Origin: JAJXWB01 sp964634325
GTDB taxonomy: Bacteria; Pseudomonadota; Alphaproteobacteria; Rhizobiales; Beijerinckiaceae
NCBI GenBank assembly: GCA_964634325.1
Contig: CAZWJF010000016.1
Coordinates: 9,009-73,008, forward strand
Direction: 5' to 3'
DNA length: 64,000 nucleotides
In this document: positions 44,088 through 52,407 of the stretch, one piece after another
How positions within the stretch are numbered: position 1 is the stretch's first letter
Layout of the letters: each line of letters begins with the position of its first letter
Translations under genes and position numbers: made by a program
Notes under the pieces: model-generated
The model's database searches: none
The model's input: only the letters and a program-made list of their open reading frames with translations
Told to the model about the DNA's origin: nothing

Positions 44088-44221
44088 GACGAATAATTTC
44101 GCCGCGCGTGCGATCGCGCACATCGGTTCGCGGAGAGCCGCGCTATCTAAAATTCATACCTCCTCCCTCCGAGCCCGGCCCTGCGGCCGGGCTTTCTTTT
44201 TCGTCGGACGCGGACGCGCGC

Positions 44222-46381
44222 TCAATTGGCGGCGCTGATCTGGCGATTGGCGAATTCGAGACGGTCGGCCAGCGTGCGTACGATGTAGAGCGCGAACGCG
44301 GCCGCCAGCGCGGGCTTCTCCGCGCGCATCCGATCGAACGCGTCGCGCGTCAGCGTGTAGAGTACGACGGGCCGCTCGGCGATCACGTCGGCCGACCGGA
44401 CCCCGCGCCGGAAGAACCCCATTTCCCCGACCGTCGTGTCGCGCCGCAATCTGCGCAGCACCGTCGTCGTCCCGGAGGAGTCGCGCAGGGCGATGGTCAG
44501 ATCGCCGCTCACGACGAAATTCATCTCGTCGGCCGGCGTGCCCTGCGCATAGACGACGCCGGGCGTCTCCAGACGGCGTTGCGTCAGATATCTGGCGAGT
44601 TCTGTCGGGTCCGCTCCGTCCAGCGCCAGCGCCAACCGCCGCATGAACGAGGTTTCGGGCTCGGGCTGGTTCGCGGCAGGGCCGAACGCCGCATCCAGGA
44701 CGCGGCTCTCGCACCAGGCGAGCGCCTCCTCCCATGTTCCGACCGCCCGATGCGGCGATGCGCCGCCGATCAGCCCGCTTCTCTCGAAACGCGCGGCGAG
44801 GCCGGGCGCCATGCCGCTGCAGACGATGACGACGCCGCGCCGCTCGAGATGCGCGCGTAGCTTGTCGAAACATTCGAGCGCGGATGAGTCGGCGCCCGGC
44901 GCAGCGGAAAAGTCGAGCACGACATATTCGAGTTCGCCGTTCGCGTCGGCTGCGTCGCGCGCCTGTTTGAAGAACGAGTCCGCCGAACCGAAGAATACGT
45001 AGCCCGACAGCCAATAGAGCTGGATCGAACGCCCGGCCTGCGCGAGATAGAGCTCCAGATCGGGCGCATATTCGACGCGGCTCGACACGCTGGCGCGCGT
45101 CGCCTGCCGGCGGATCACGCCGATCCGGCTGTAATTGAAAGCGAAGATCAGGCAGGCGCCGACAAAACCGACCGCGACGCCGACCGCAAAACCCTTGGCC
45201 ATGCAGACGACGGCGACAAGCGCGACGAAGGCCAGCTCGCCGAGATCGCGCTGCGCGAACAATGTCCGCAGCGGCCGCCACATCTGCGCGACGCCCATCG
45301 CCATGATGAGCCCGCCGAGCACCGGCAGCGGGGCGTATCGCAGCAGATCGACGTGGGTCGCCAGCGCCAGACCGAGAACCAGCGCGCTCACGACGCCGCT
45401 CCACCGGCTCGGCCCCGCGATGTCGGACAGCGCTTGCGTGGGCGCGATGATCGGGCTGGCCGGAAGCCCGCCGCCCACCGCCGTCAGCAGGCCAGCGACG
45501 CCGTTCGCGCGAAACTCGCGGTCCAGATCCACATCGCAACGACGCTGGGATTCGAGCGAGACCAGCTTGACGACATTGGCGATCATGCCGACGGCGACGA
45601 TCGCGAAGGCGTCGGGGCCGCAGGCGGCGAACAGCGCCCAGTCGAACGGACTTGCGAAAAACTCGCGCGCGGGGACGAAAGCTTCCGGCTGGGCCGCCGA
45701 CAAATACCAGAGGCCGCGCGAAGTTCCTGTCGCCGCGAGCGCGACATCGACCCCAACAGCCGCGAACAGAACGAGCGCCGGCAAGGCGTAGGGCGTGGCG
45801 ACCAGACGCCGGAGCGACAGGATCGCCGCCGCAACCCCGACCCCGACCGCCACTCGAAGCCATACCTGTGGCTCCGCGCCGGCCAGTGCGGACAGCGGCG
45901 TCGCGCCGAGCGTCAATTTCGCCCCGCCGGACACGAGCGCCGCGCCCGTAGCGACGAGAAACCCGGCGACGACGCCGTAGGGCACGAGGCGGAGGTGCTG
46001 GGCGAAGCGGAAATAGCCGACCGCCAGCGTCGCGCCCGAATAGAGGACGCCGACCATAACGAAGACGAGCATGATTTCGCGCGCCGCCAGAGCCGGCGCC
46101 GCCCCGCGCTGCATCAGCGTGTCGGCCAGGATCGCGCTCAGCGCGGCGAATGTCGCGGCCTGCGAGCTGTCGAGGCCGCTGGCGATCGGCGGCAGCGAGG
46201 TGCGCCACGCGATCCACGCGCCGCCGACGGATGCGCCGAACAGCAGCGCCCACATTGCGATGGGGGCGCCGCTCGGCGACAGCGCGCCGGGAAACAGCAA
46301 CGCGCTGTACGACGCGGCGTAGGCCGCAGACAGCATCGCCGCGGTGACGCCCGCGACCGCGTCTCGAACCGCTAGCCGCAT
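44222..46381 (-). CDS. SulP-family anion transporter with STAS and cyclic-nucleotide-binding domains
   Basis: 719 residues from the ATG at 46381. An SLC26/SulP membrane part with about 12-14 helices (about 5-420; motif ANVVKLVSLESQRRCDVDLD, GGGLPASPIIAPTQALSDIA) is followed by a STAS domain (about 435-560; VVLDFSAAPGADSSALECFD) and a cNMP-binding domain (about 590-705; GTPADEMNFVVSGDLTIALR, VGEMGFFRRGVRSADVIAER). Transports inorganic anions such as sulfate or bicarbonate; the added domain suggests gating by cAMP or cGMP. Divergent from fumC. Confidence 0.92.
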   Translation of the reverse strand: MRLAVRDAVAGVTAAMLSAAYAASYSALLFPGALSPSGAPIAMWALLFGASVGGAWIAWRTSLPPIASGLDSSQAATFAALSAILADTLMQRGAAPALAAREIMLVFVMVGVLYSGATLAVGYFRFAQHLRLVPYGVVAGFLVATGAALVSGGAKLTLGATPLSALAGAEPQVWLRVAVGVGVAAAILSLRRLVATPYALPALVLFAAVGVDVALAATGTSRGLWYLSAAQPEAFVPAREFFASPFDWALFAACGPDAFAIVAVGMIANVVKLVSLESQRRCDVDLDREFRANGVAGLLTAVGGGLPASPIIAPTQALSDIAGPSRWSGVVSALVLGLALATHVDLLRYAPLPVLGGLIMAMGVAQMWRPLRTLFAQRDLGELAFVALVAVVCMAKGFAVGVAVGFVGACLIFAFNYSRIGVIRRQATRASVSSRVEYAPDLELYLAQAGRSIQLYWLSGYVFFGSADSFFKQARDAADANGELEYVVLDFSAAPGADSSALECFDKLRAHLERRGVVIVCSGMAPGLAARFERSGLIGGASPHRAVGTWEEALAWCESRVLDAAFGPAANQPEPETSFMRRLALALDGADPTELARYLTQRRLETPGVVYAQGTPADEMNFVVSGDLTIALRDSSGTTTVLRRLRRDTTVGEMGFFRRGVRSADVIAERPVVLYTLTRDAFDRMRAEKPALAAAFALYIVRTLADRLEFANRQISAAN

Positions 46382-46537
46382 GTGGACCGCCGCCCCCTTC
46401 CGGTTCCAAACGCACAAAGGCTATTTCGGCCAGCCGCGTATGCGCAACATGTCTGGCCGCGGCGCGTGTGGCGGCCCTATATCGATCGACATCCATCGGG
46501 CGGCGCCGGACCCGCAAACGGCGTGCGGAGATACTCC

Positions 46538-47926
46538 ATGCCGAAACGCATCGAAAGCGACACCTTCGGACCCGTCGAAGTCGACGCCGACGCTTACTGG
46601 GGCGCGCAAGCTCAGCGCTCGCTCCAGAATTTCGCCATCGGCTGGGAAAAGCAGCCGCTTTCGATCATCCACGCGCTCGCGACCATCAAGCGGGCGGCGG
46701 CCGAAACCAACTTCGCCTTCGGCAAGCTCGACGCGCGGCTGAGGGACGCCATCGTCTCCGCAGCGCAGGAGGTCGCCGACGGCGCGCTGGACGCGCATTT
46801 TCCATTGTCGGTCTGGCAGACGGGCTCGGGCACGCAAACCAACATGAACGTGAACGAGGTGATCGCCAATCGCGCCAACGAGTTGCTCGGCGCGCCGCGC
46901 GGCGCGAAGTCGCCGGTCCATCCCAACGATCACGTCAACATGAGCCAGTCGTCGAACGACTGCTATCCCTCGGCCATGCACATGGCGGCGGCGACCGAGG
47001 TCGAGCGCGCCCTCCTGCCCGCGTTGCGGCTGCTGCACGCGGCGCTGGACGCAAAGGCCAGGAGCTGGGCCGACATCGTCAAGATCGGCCGCACGCACAC
47101 GCAGGATGCGACGCCGCTCACGCTCGGACAGGAGTTTTCGGGCTACGCCGCGCAGGTCGAGCATGCGATCGCGCGCATCGCGGCGACGCTGCCCGAGCTC
47201 ATGCAACTCGCGCAGGGCGGCACGGCCGTCGGAACCGGCCTCAACGCGCCGGAAGGCTTCGCGGAGAAAATCGCCGCACGGATCGCAGAACTGACCGGCC
47301 TGCCCTTTACGAGCGCGCCGAACAAATTCGAGGCGCTCGCCGCGCACGACGCCATGGTCATGAGCCACGGTGCGATCAACGCGGCCGCCGCCGGCCTTTT
47401 CAAGATCGCCAACGACATAAGGTTGTTGGGCTCCGGCCCCCGCGCAGGCCTCGGCGAGCTGGCCCTGCCCGAAAACGAGCCCGGCTCCTCGATCATGCCA
47501 GGCAAGGTCAATCCGACACAGGCCGAGGCGCTGACGCAGGTCTGCGTCCAGGTGTTCGGCAATCACACGGCCCTGACTTTCGCCGGCAGCCAGGGTCATT
47601 TCGAACTCAACGCCTACAATCCCGTCATGGCCTATAATTTCCTGCAATCGACGCAACTGCTGGGCGACGCCGCCCGCTCGTTCGCGGATCATTGCGTCGC
47701 TGGCCTCGAGCCGCGCCGCGCCAATATCGCGGCCAATCTCGAGCGTTCGCTCATGCTGGTCACCGCGCTCGTCCCGAAGATCGGCTACGACGCGGCCGCC
47801 CGCATCGCCAAGGCCGCGCACGCGAAGGGAACGACGCTGCGCGAGGAAGCGATTGGAGGCGGTTACGTTTCGGCGTCGGAATTCGACCGCCTTGTGAGGC
47901 CCGAGAAAATGGTCGGCCCCGGCTGA
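46538..47926 (+). CDS. fumC: Class II fumarate hydratase
   Basis: 462 residues; converts fumarate and malate in the TCA cycle, iron-independent. Superfamily motifs are present: GSGTQTNMNVNEV, HPNDHVNMSQSSND, KIGRTHTQDATPL and the GSSIMPGKVNPTQAEA signature loop. ATG at 46538 with GGAG upstream. Convergent with nothing; followed by a small membrane-peptide gene. Confidence 0.96.
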   Translation: MPKRIESDTFGPVEVDADAYWGAQAQRSLQNFAIGWEKQPLSIIHALATIKRAAAETNFAFGKLDARLRDAIVSAAQEVADGALDAHFPLSVWQTGSGTQTNMNVNEVIANRANELLGAPRGAKSPVHPNDHVNMSQSSNDCYPSAMHMAAATEVERALLPALRLLHAALDAKARSWADIVKIGRTHTQDATPLTLGQEFSGYAAQVEHAIARIAATLPELMQLAQGGTAVGTGLNAPEGFAEKIAARIAELTGLPFTSAPNKFEALAAHDAMVMSHGAINAAAAGLFKIANDIRLLGSGPRAGLGELALPENEPGSSIMPGKVNPTQAEALTQVCVQVFGNHTALTFAGSQGHFELNAYNPVMAYNFLQSTQLLGDAARSFADHCVAGLEPRRANIAANLERSLMLVTALVPKIGYDAAARIAKAAHAKGTTLREEAIGGGYVSASEFDRLVRPEKMVGPG

Positions 47927-48039
47927 AGCGCGCCGCGCCATGCGAATGCCGCAGCCGACGCCCTTCTAGACGCAATCGGAGCGCTGTATTCTGCCTACAC
48001 GCCTGACGAGCGCGGACGCGAGGCTAGGAGGGAGCAGCG

Positions 48040-48156
48040 ATGTCGGAACCGGATAAGCGCCCTCTCGCCCATCCCCTGGCGTTCTGGCTATGGATTGCGT
48101 TTATCGGCGCGATCGGGCTTGCGGTCGTGCTGCTTCCGATTTTCGCGGTCCCCTAG
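48040..48156 (+). CDS. 38-residue single-pass membrane peptide
   Basis: ATG at 48040 preceded by an exceptionally good TAGGAGGGAG ribosome-binding site. It encodes MSEPDKRPLAHP, then a hydrophobic helix (LAFWLWIAFIGAIGLAVVLL) ending PIFAVP and a stop. The composition (charged cytosolic start, one helix, short tail) is that of small inner-membrane peptides. It lies about 114 bases after fumC and might be a separate transcript. No family assigned. Confidence 0.7.
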   Translation: MSEPDKRPLAHPLAFWLWIAFIGAIGLAVVLLPIFAVP

Positions 48157-48183
48157 TTCGCCGTCGCAGGCGCGGTCGCAGAG

Positions 48184-48561
48184 CTACGGAGCCTTGACGC
48201 TCACCAGAAACGCGATGCCTGTGCAGCCCTTCTGCGGGCCCTTGGTCGCACAGATCCTGAACATGTAGGCGTCGTTGCCCGAATAGCCGGCCTGCGGCGT
48301 GTAGACGAAGCGGGCGCGTCCGGCCTGCTTGAGCTGTCCGTGCTCCGGCTTGAGATCGACGCCGACGCTCGTGAACCGATAGCCGGGCCCCTCCGCGAAA
48401 TTGTGGGTGCAGGGCGTGCCGGCGATCACCGTATTGTCGACGGTCACTCCGCCATCTTTCTCCGGAAAGAAGTCGAACCGCGGATACGAACACTCAGCCC
48501 GCGCCGCGCCGCTCGCCAGCCCAAACGCGGCCACGAGCAGAACAGACCAGCAATTCTTCAT
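48184..48561 (-). CDS. Hypothetical secreted protein with an Ig/cadherin-like fold
   Basis: 125 residues, signal peptide about 1-22 (VLLVAAFGLASGAARAECS). The mature protein has four Cys (AECSYPR, TPCTHNF, FRICATKG, KGCTGI), enough for two disulfides, and the sequence FVYTPQAGYSGNDAYMFRIC is like the strand pattern of bacterial Ig-like/cadherin repeats. Probably a periplasmic or surface protein. Convergent with the small membrane-peptide gene at 48040. Not assigned to a named family. Confidence 0.65.
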   Translation of the reverse strand: MKNCWSVLLVAAFGLASGAARAECSYPRFDFFPEKDGGVTVDNTVIAGTPCTHNFAEGPGYRFTSVGVDLKPEHGQLKQAGRARFVYTPQAGYSGNDAYMFRICATKGPQKGCTGIAFLVSVKAP

Positions 48562-48752
48562 GACAGCCCCCAGATTTCACATCGCCTTCGGGCGAATGCA
48601 GCCTCCTTGCGCCAGAACCGCGCGCGCCGCGGCGCCGAAACGCACGCCGGAGCATGCGCCTAGTTGATCGTTCACCCCTAAACGGTTTATCGTCCGCCGC
48701 CTGACGCGAGGCTCGCCGCATATCGCGCGCGATCGTGTCCGGGGAGATGAAT

Positions 48753-49049
48753 ATGGCGATCGACGGCAAGTGGAATTTGACGGTCAACACGCCGATGGGC
48801 GCGCAGACCTCGACGCTCGAGGTGGCTTCGTCCGGCGGCGCGCTGACGGGCACGCAGGCCGGCGCGCAGGGGTCGCAGGCGATCGAAAACGGGACCGTCA
48901 ATGGCGACGAGGCGAGCTGGTCGATCGACATCGTATCGCCGATGCCGATGACGCTGACCTTCAAGGGCAAGGTTTCCGGCGACAGCCTTTCGGGCACGGT
49001 CACGCTCGGCGCGTTCGGCGACTCGACCTTCATGGGCGAGCGCGCGTAA
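48753..49049 (+). CDS. Small hypothetical beta-rich protein
   Basis: 98 residues from the ATG at 48753 (MAIDGKWNLTVNTPMGAQTS), with GGGGAG upstream; earlier in-frame starts (GTG 48735, ATG 48747) are possible. No signal peptide, no membrane segment. Repeated alternating patterns (DGKWNLTVNTP, GALTGTQAGAQG, MTLTFKGKVSGDSLSGTVTL) suggest an all-beta, lipocalin-like small barrel. Similar small proteins exist in Rhizobiales, but no function is known. A strong 12-bp hairpin (49056-49083) ends the transcript. Confidence 0.7.
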   Translation: MAIDGKWNLTVNTPMGAQTSTLEVASSGGALTGTQAGAQGSQAIENGTVNGDEASWSIDIVSPMPMTLTFKGKVSGDSLSGTVTLGAFGDSTFMGERA

Positions 49050-49055
49050 TCGATC

Positions 49056-49083
49056 CGGACCGCGCGCTCCGGCGCGCGGTCCG
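49056..49083. terminator. Bidirectional hairpin between convergent genes
   Basis: Perfect 12-bp stem (CGGACCGCGCGC / GCGCGCGGTCCG, loop TCCG) between the stops of the small beta-rich protein and the methyltransferase genes. There is no U-run, so it may act as a weak terminator or an mRNA end-stabiliser for both. Confidence 0.55.
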
Positions 49084-49087
49084 CAAC

Positions 49088-49711
49088 CTAGACCGGCCGC
49101 GCCCTGCCCCATTCGTTCCAGCCGGCGAAGCGCGGCGTCTTCGGCAGATACATCGTCTCGATGTCCTCGATCGCGAAGCCGTTGCTCGCGACCGTGGCGG
49201 CGACGGGCCGCGAGAGATGGCAATTGCCGGCGATGATTTTCCAGACAGGATCGATACGACGCTGCCAGCGCGCGACCTCGCCGTCCGGCGACAGGCCGTG
49301 TTCGCAGAACAGAAATCCGCCGGACGTCTTCAGCACCCGACGGACCTCCGCAAGCACGCGCTCGACCGCCGCCACCGAACACAGGGTGTAAGTGCAAAGC
49401 ACCGTATCGAAGCTGGCGTTGTCGAAGGGCAGACTTTCTCCGACCGCCGCTTGGATCGATACGGGAAGTCCTTTCGGACGCGGGGCGTTTTCGGCCATGG
49501 CGCGCAGTTCGGGCGACGGATCGATGCCCGTCACGCTCGCTACGCGCGCAGGATCGTAGAAGGCCAGGTTCATACCGCCGCCGATCCCGATCTCCAGCAC
49601 GCGGCCTGTCGCGCGTGGCACGATCTTCTTGCGCTGGCGCGCGATCGGGCGGCCGCCGCACGCGCATTTGATCAGATGCGGAAGGACATGGTGTTCGTAG
49701 AAATTGGCCAT
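49088..49711 (-). CDS. Class I SAM-dependent methyltransferase
   Basis: 207 residues from the ATG at 49711 (MANFYEHHVLPHLIKCACGG). The SAM-binding motif is VLEIGIGGGMNLAFYDPAR; later motifs are GIDPSPELRAMA, ESLPFDNASFDTVLCTYTLC and VLAEVRRVLKTSGGFLFCEH. Methyltransf_11-like, related to UbiE/phospholipid methyltransferases; substrate unknown. The upstream sequence in frame is not coding for this family, fixing the start. Confidence 0.88.
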   Translation of the reverse strand: MANFYEHHVLPHLIKCACGGRPIARQRKKIVPRATGRVLEIGIGGGMNLAFYDPARVASVTGIDPSPELRAMAENAPRPKGLPVSIQAAVGESLPFDNASFDTVLCTYTLCSVAAVERVLAEVRRVLKTSGGFLFCEHGLSPDGEVARWQRRIDPVWKIIAGNCHLSRPVAATVASNGFAIEDIETMYLPKTPRFAGWNEWGRARPV

Positions 49712-49787
49712 GGCCGATGCTAGAGCGCGCCGTGCGAAGTGGGAACCGCTTTTGGCGCGTAGCGCGTTGCGCTTTCGCCGCGCCGGC

Positions 49788-50312
49788 TCAGAGATCGAAC
49801 ACCATGCAGGTCGTGCTCGCGGTCGCCACCAGCTTTCCGGCGCTGTCGTAAGCCTTCGCCTCCGCCACCGCCGAGCGCCGGCCGACGTGGACGGCCTTGC
49901 CTTCGGCGAGGATCGAGCCTGTCTCAACCGTCACGCCGCGCAGGTAGTTCACCTTGATCTCGAGCGTCGTGTAGGCCCGTCCCTTCGGCAGCGTCGTATG
50001 GACCGCGCAGCCCATCACGGAATCCAGCAAAGTGGCGATCGCGCCGCCGTGCACCGTGCCGATGGGGTTGTAGAGCCATTCGCCGGCCTCGAGCTTCATG
50101 ACGACGCGCCCCTCGTCCACCTCCTCGAGCGTCTGACCGACAAGATGCATGATCGGCGGCGGCGAGCCCTCGCCGGCGAGCAGCTTGCGGAACAGGTCGA
50201 GGCCGGACATGTCCCGCGCCATCCGCGCGACGATGTTCGGATCGTCCCATGCGATGGTGCGCGAACGCGCGGGCGCGGCGGCGCTTTCGGTCATTGCGGC
50301 CTCCGTCGTCAT
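49788..50312 (-). CDS. PaaI-type hotdog thioesterase
   Basis: 174 residues. The conserved helix is NPIGTVHGGAIATLLDSVMG, followed by TTLEIKVNYLRGVTVETGSI and VGRRSAVAEAKAYDSAGKLV, a better match to the acyl-CoA thioesterase family than the copy at 36733. The ATG at 50312 overlaps the MFS-gene stop by 4 bases (ATGA), so it is co-translated with the transporter and likely under the same TetR control. Substrate unknown; perhaps an acyl-CoA related to the transported compound. Confidence 0.9.
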   Translation of the reverse strand: MTTEAAMTESAAAPARSRTIAWDDPNIVARMARDMSGLDLFRKLLAGEGSPPPIMHLVGQTLEEVDEGRVVMKLEAGEWLYNPIGTVHGGAIATLLDSVMGCAVHTTLPKGRAYTTLEIKVNYLRGVTVETGSILAEGKAVHVGRRSAVAEAKAYDSAGKLVATASTTCMVFDL

Positions 50313-51607
50313 GCGGCGGCCGGCGCAGTCGCGCCGCCCTGCCCCTTGCGTCCGACCATCACGCTGAATCCCGCGGCGATCAGGCACGCCGCCCCCGCGA
50401 GATAGAACGCAGGCGCATAGGTCAGCAGATACGTCTTCGACATGCCGCCGCCGAGAGCGGCGATCGCCGCGCCGATCTGGTGGGAGGCGAATATCCAGCC
50501 GAACACCAGACCCGCCCGCTCGCGCCCGAACGCAAAGCCCGTCAGCTTCACGGTCGGCGGCACAGTGGCGACCCAGTCGAGGCCGTAGAAGACCGCGAAG
50601 ATCGAGAGCCCGTAAAACGTGAAGGTCGAATGCGGCAGCCACAGCAGCGAGAGACCGCGCAAGCCGTAGTACCAGAACAGGAGCTTGCGGGAGTCCACGC
50701 GATCCGACAGATAACCCGACGCGATCGTGCCGACGAAATCGAACATGCCCATCATCGCAAGCACGGACGCGGCGGCCACGGGTTGGAGTCCGTAGTCGAC
50801 GCACAACGGAATGAAATGCGTCTGCACCAGTCCGTTGGTCGACAATCCGCAGATGAAGAAACTGCCGGCGAGCAGCCAGAAGGCCGGGACGCCAGCGCCC
50901 TCTCGCAGCGCGCCGAAAGCGCGCGCGACAGGATTTCCGACCGGCGCGGGCGGCGGCGCGGCGGGCGCGGCGTCCGTTTCGCCGTAAGGCTTGAGGCCGA
51001 CGTCGGCCGGCCGTTCGACCATCAGCGACAGAACGACGAGCGCTGCGAGCGCGATCGCGATCATCGACGGCGCGAGCGCGAGCCGCCAGCCGTAGCGCTC
51101 GATGAGCCACGACGCGAGCGGCAGGAAAACGAGCTGTCCCGTCGCCAAAGCCGCAGTCAAAATGCCGACCACGAGGCCGCGCCGCTCGGTAAACCAGCGC
51201 GTCGAAATGATCGCCGACAGCACGAGCGCGGTCAGCCCGGTGCCTACGCCGATCATCAGTCCCCAATAGACGAACAATTGCCAAAGGCTCGTCATGGTCA
51301 GCGATGCGGCGATTCCCGTCAGCACCAGCGCCTGCCCTGCGAACATCATTCGGCGTACGCCATAGCGCTCGATCAGCGCCGCAGAGAACGGCCCGAGCAG
51401 GCCGAACAGCGCGAGGCGAACCGCAAGCGCAGACGAAATGCCCGCCGCGTCCCATCCGAATTCCTTGGACAGCGGCAGGATAAACGCGCCGGGCAATCCA
51501 ACGGCACCGGCCATCACAAGGCCCGAGAAGAAGGTCGCGGCGATGACGACCCAGCCGTAGTGGACGCCCTGGCGGGCGAGAACCGGCGCGAGAGCGCGTG
51601 CGAACAT
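50309..51607 (-). CDS. MFS transporter
   Basis: 432 residues from the ATG at 51607 (MFARALAPVLARQGVHYGWV). Twelve hydrophobic helices, the MFS cytoplasmic loop PFSAALIERYGVRRMMFAG, and a central loop at about 200-225. The overall pattern suits monocarboxylate/oxalate-like MFS permeases (MCT/OFA type). Operon with the thioesterase, divergent from the tetR gene with palindromic operators between, so the transporter is probably repressed until a ligand binds TetR. Confidence 0.9.
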   Translation of the reverse strand: MFARALAPVLARQGVHYGWVVIAATFFSGLVMAGAVGLPGAFILPLSKEFGWDAAGISSALAVRLALFGLLGPFSAALIERYGVRRMMFAGQALVLTGIAASLTMTSLWQLFVYWGLMIGVGTGLTALVLSAIISTRWFTERRGLVVGILTAALATGQLVFLPLASWLIERYGWRLALAPSMIAIALAALVVLSLMVERPADVGLKPYGETDAAPAAPPPAPVGNPVARAFGALREGAGVPAFWLLAGSFFICGLSTNGLVQTHFIPLCVDYGLQPVAAASVLAMMGMFDFVGTIASGYLSDRVDSRKLLFWYYGLRGLSLLWLPHSTFTFYGLSIFAVFYGLDWVATVPPTVKLTGFAFGRERAGLVFGWIFASHQIGAAIAALGGGMSKTYLLTYAPAFYLAGAACLIAAGFSVMVGRKGQGGATAPAAA

Positions 51608-51660
51608 GGCGATTCTTTCCGGGACTTGCAGCCCGCTCAGCGCGGACTTATGATGATGTA

Positions 51661-51691
51661 TGTCATCGTTATTTGATGACAAGCGTCATCA
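51661..51691. promoter_or_regulatory. Palindromic operators between the MFS and TetR genes
   Basis: Two overlapping inverted repeats share one half-site: TGTCATC (51661-51667) with GATGACA (51675-51681), spacer 7; and TGATGACAAGCGTCATCA (51674-51691), arms 7, spacer 4. A further GATGATG lies just upstream. They sit in the 132-base divergent region and are the obvious sites for the TetR repressor. Confidence 0.7.
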
Positions 51692-51698
51692 TAATGTC

Positions 51699-51718
51699 AA
51701 GCCGCCTGACGGCGGCTT
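51699..51718 (+). promoter_or_regulatory. Hairpin in the tetR leader
   Basis: AAGCCGCC-TGAC-GGCGGCTT, a perfect 8-bp stem, lies about 20 bases ahead of the tetR start and just after the operators. It could stabilise or attenuate the tetR mRNA; function not known. Confidence 0.45.
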
Positions 51719-51739
51719 CAATCACAAATAGGAGAGCCG

Positions 51740-52321
51740 ATGCGCCTCACCAGGGAACAGGCCGCGGAAAACAAGGCGAAAGTGCTCGACGCCGCCCTGG
51801 GGCTGTTCCAGTCGCGCGGCTTTTCCGACGTCGGCGTATCGGAGTTGATGAACGCCGCCGGCCTGACCCATGGCGGTTTCTACAACCACTTCGAGTCGAA
51901 ATCGGACCTCGAGGCGCAAGCCTGCGGCCTCGCCTTCGACCGCGCGCTCGGCGCGCTCGGAAAAGTCGCGGCCAAGCCGGCGGGCGATCAACGCCGCGCC
52001 GCGATGAGGCTGTACGTCGAACGGTATCTGTCCGCCCGCGCGCGCGACGCGGCGGGGGCGAGCTGCCCGATGGTCGCCTTCGCCGCCGACGTGTCGCGCG
52101 AGAGCGCCGACGTTCAAGCGCGATACGCGGAGGGCCTGCGCGCCTATCTTGCGATCTTGGCCGACGCGCTCGAAACGAACGAAAGCGCGGCGCGCGCGAC
52201 AATGGCCGAACTCGTCGGCGCTTTGTCGCTCGCGCGCAGCGTCGCGTCGCAGGACCGCGCCCTGTCCGACGAAATTCTCGTCGCCGCCAAGAACCGGATT
52301 CTCGCCCGACTCGATCTTTGA
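51740..52321 (+). CDS. TetR/AcrR-family transcriptional repressor
   Basis: 193 residues. HTH at about 12-58 (VLDAALGLFQSRGFSDVGVS, ELMNAAGLTHGGFYNHFESK), then a ligand-binding helical domain with GASCPMVAFAADVSRESADV, the TetR_C_16/AcrR-like type common in regulators of detoxifying genes. Divergent from the MFS-thioesterase operon, which it presumably represses together with itself. AGGAGAG precedes the ATG. Confidence 0.93.
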   Translation: MRLTREQAAENKAKVLDAALGLFQSRGFSDVGVSELMNAAGLTHGGFYNHFESKSDLEAQACGLAFDRALGALGKVAAKPAGDQRRAAMRLYVERYLSARARDAAGASCPMVAFAADVSRESADVQARYAEGLRAYLAILADALETNESAARATMAELVGALSLARSVASQDRALSDEILVAAKNRILARLDL

Positions 52322-52407
52322 CCGACGCCTTGGCCGTTGCGCGGGCGCTCGCATGTCAGCATGATCGGCGCATCAGCGCTGCGAGCGCGACTGCAATGGG
52401 GAACGGA

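Noticed and set aside
43803..44123. Minus-strand open frame over the tRNA-Ser tail repeats, giving GVGFEPTVNLRPRRFSRP-like peptides
   Set aside because: This is the well-known false protein read antisense to tRNA-Ser ends; it covers the tRNA and both repeats and has no start signal.
49470..49927. N-terminal Arg-rich extension of the methyltransferase frame
   Set aside because: The family start MANFYEHH at 49711 fits; the upstream part overlaps the thioesterase gene.
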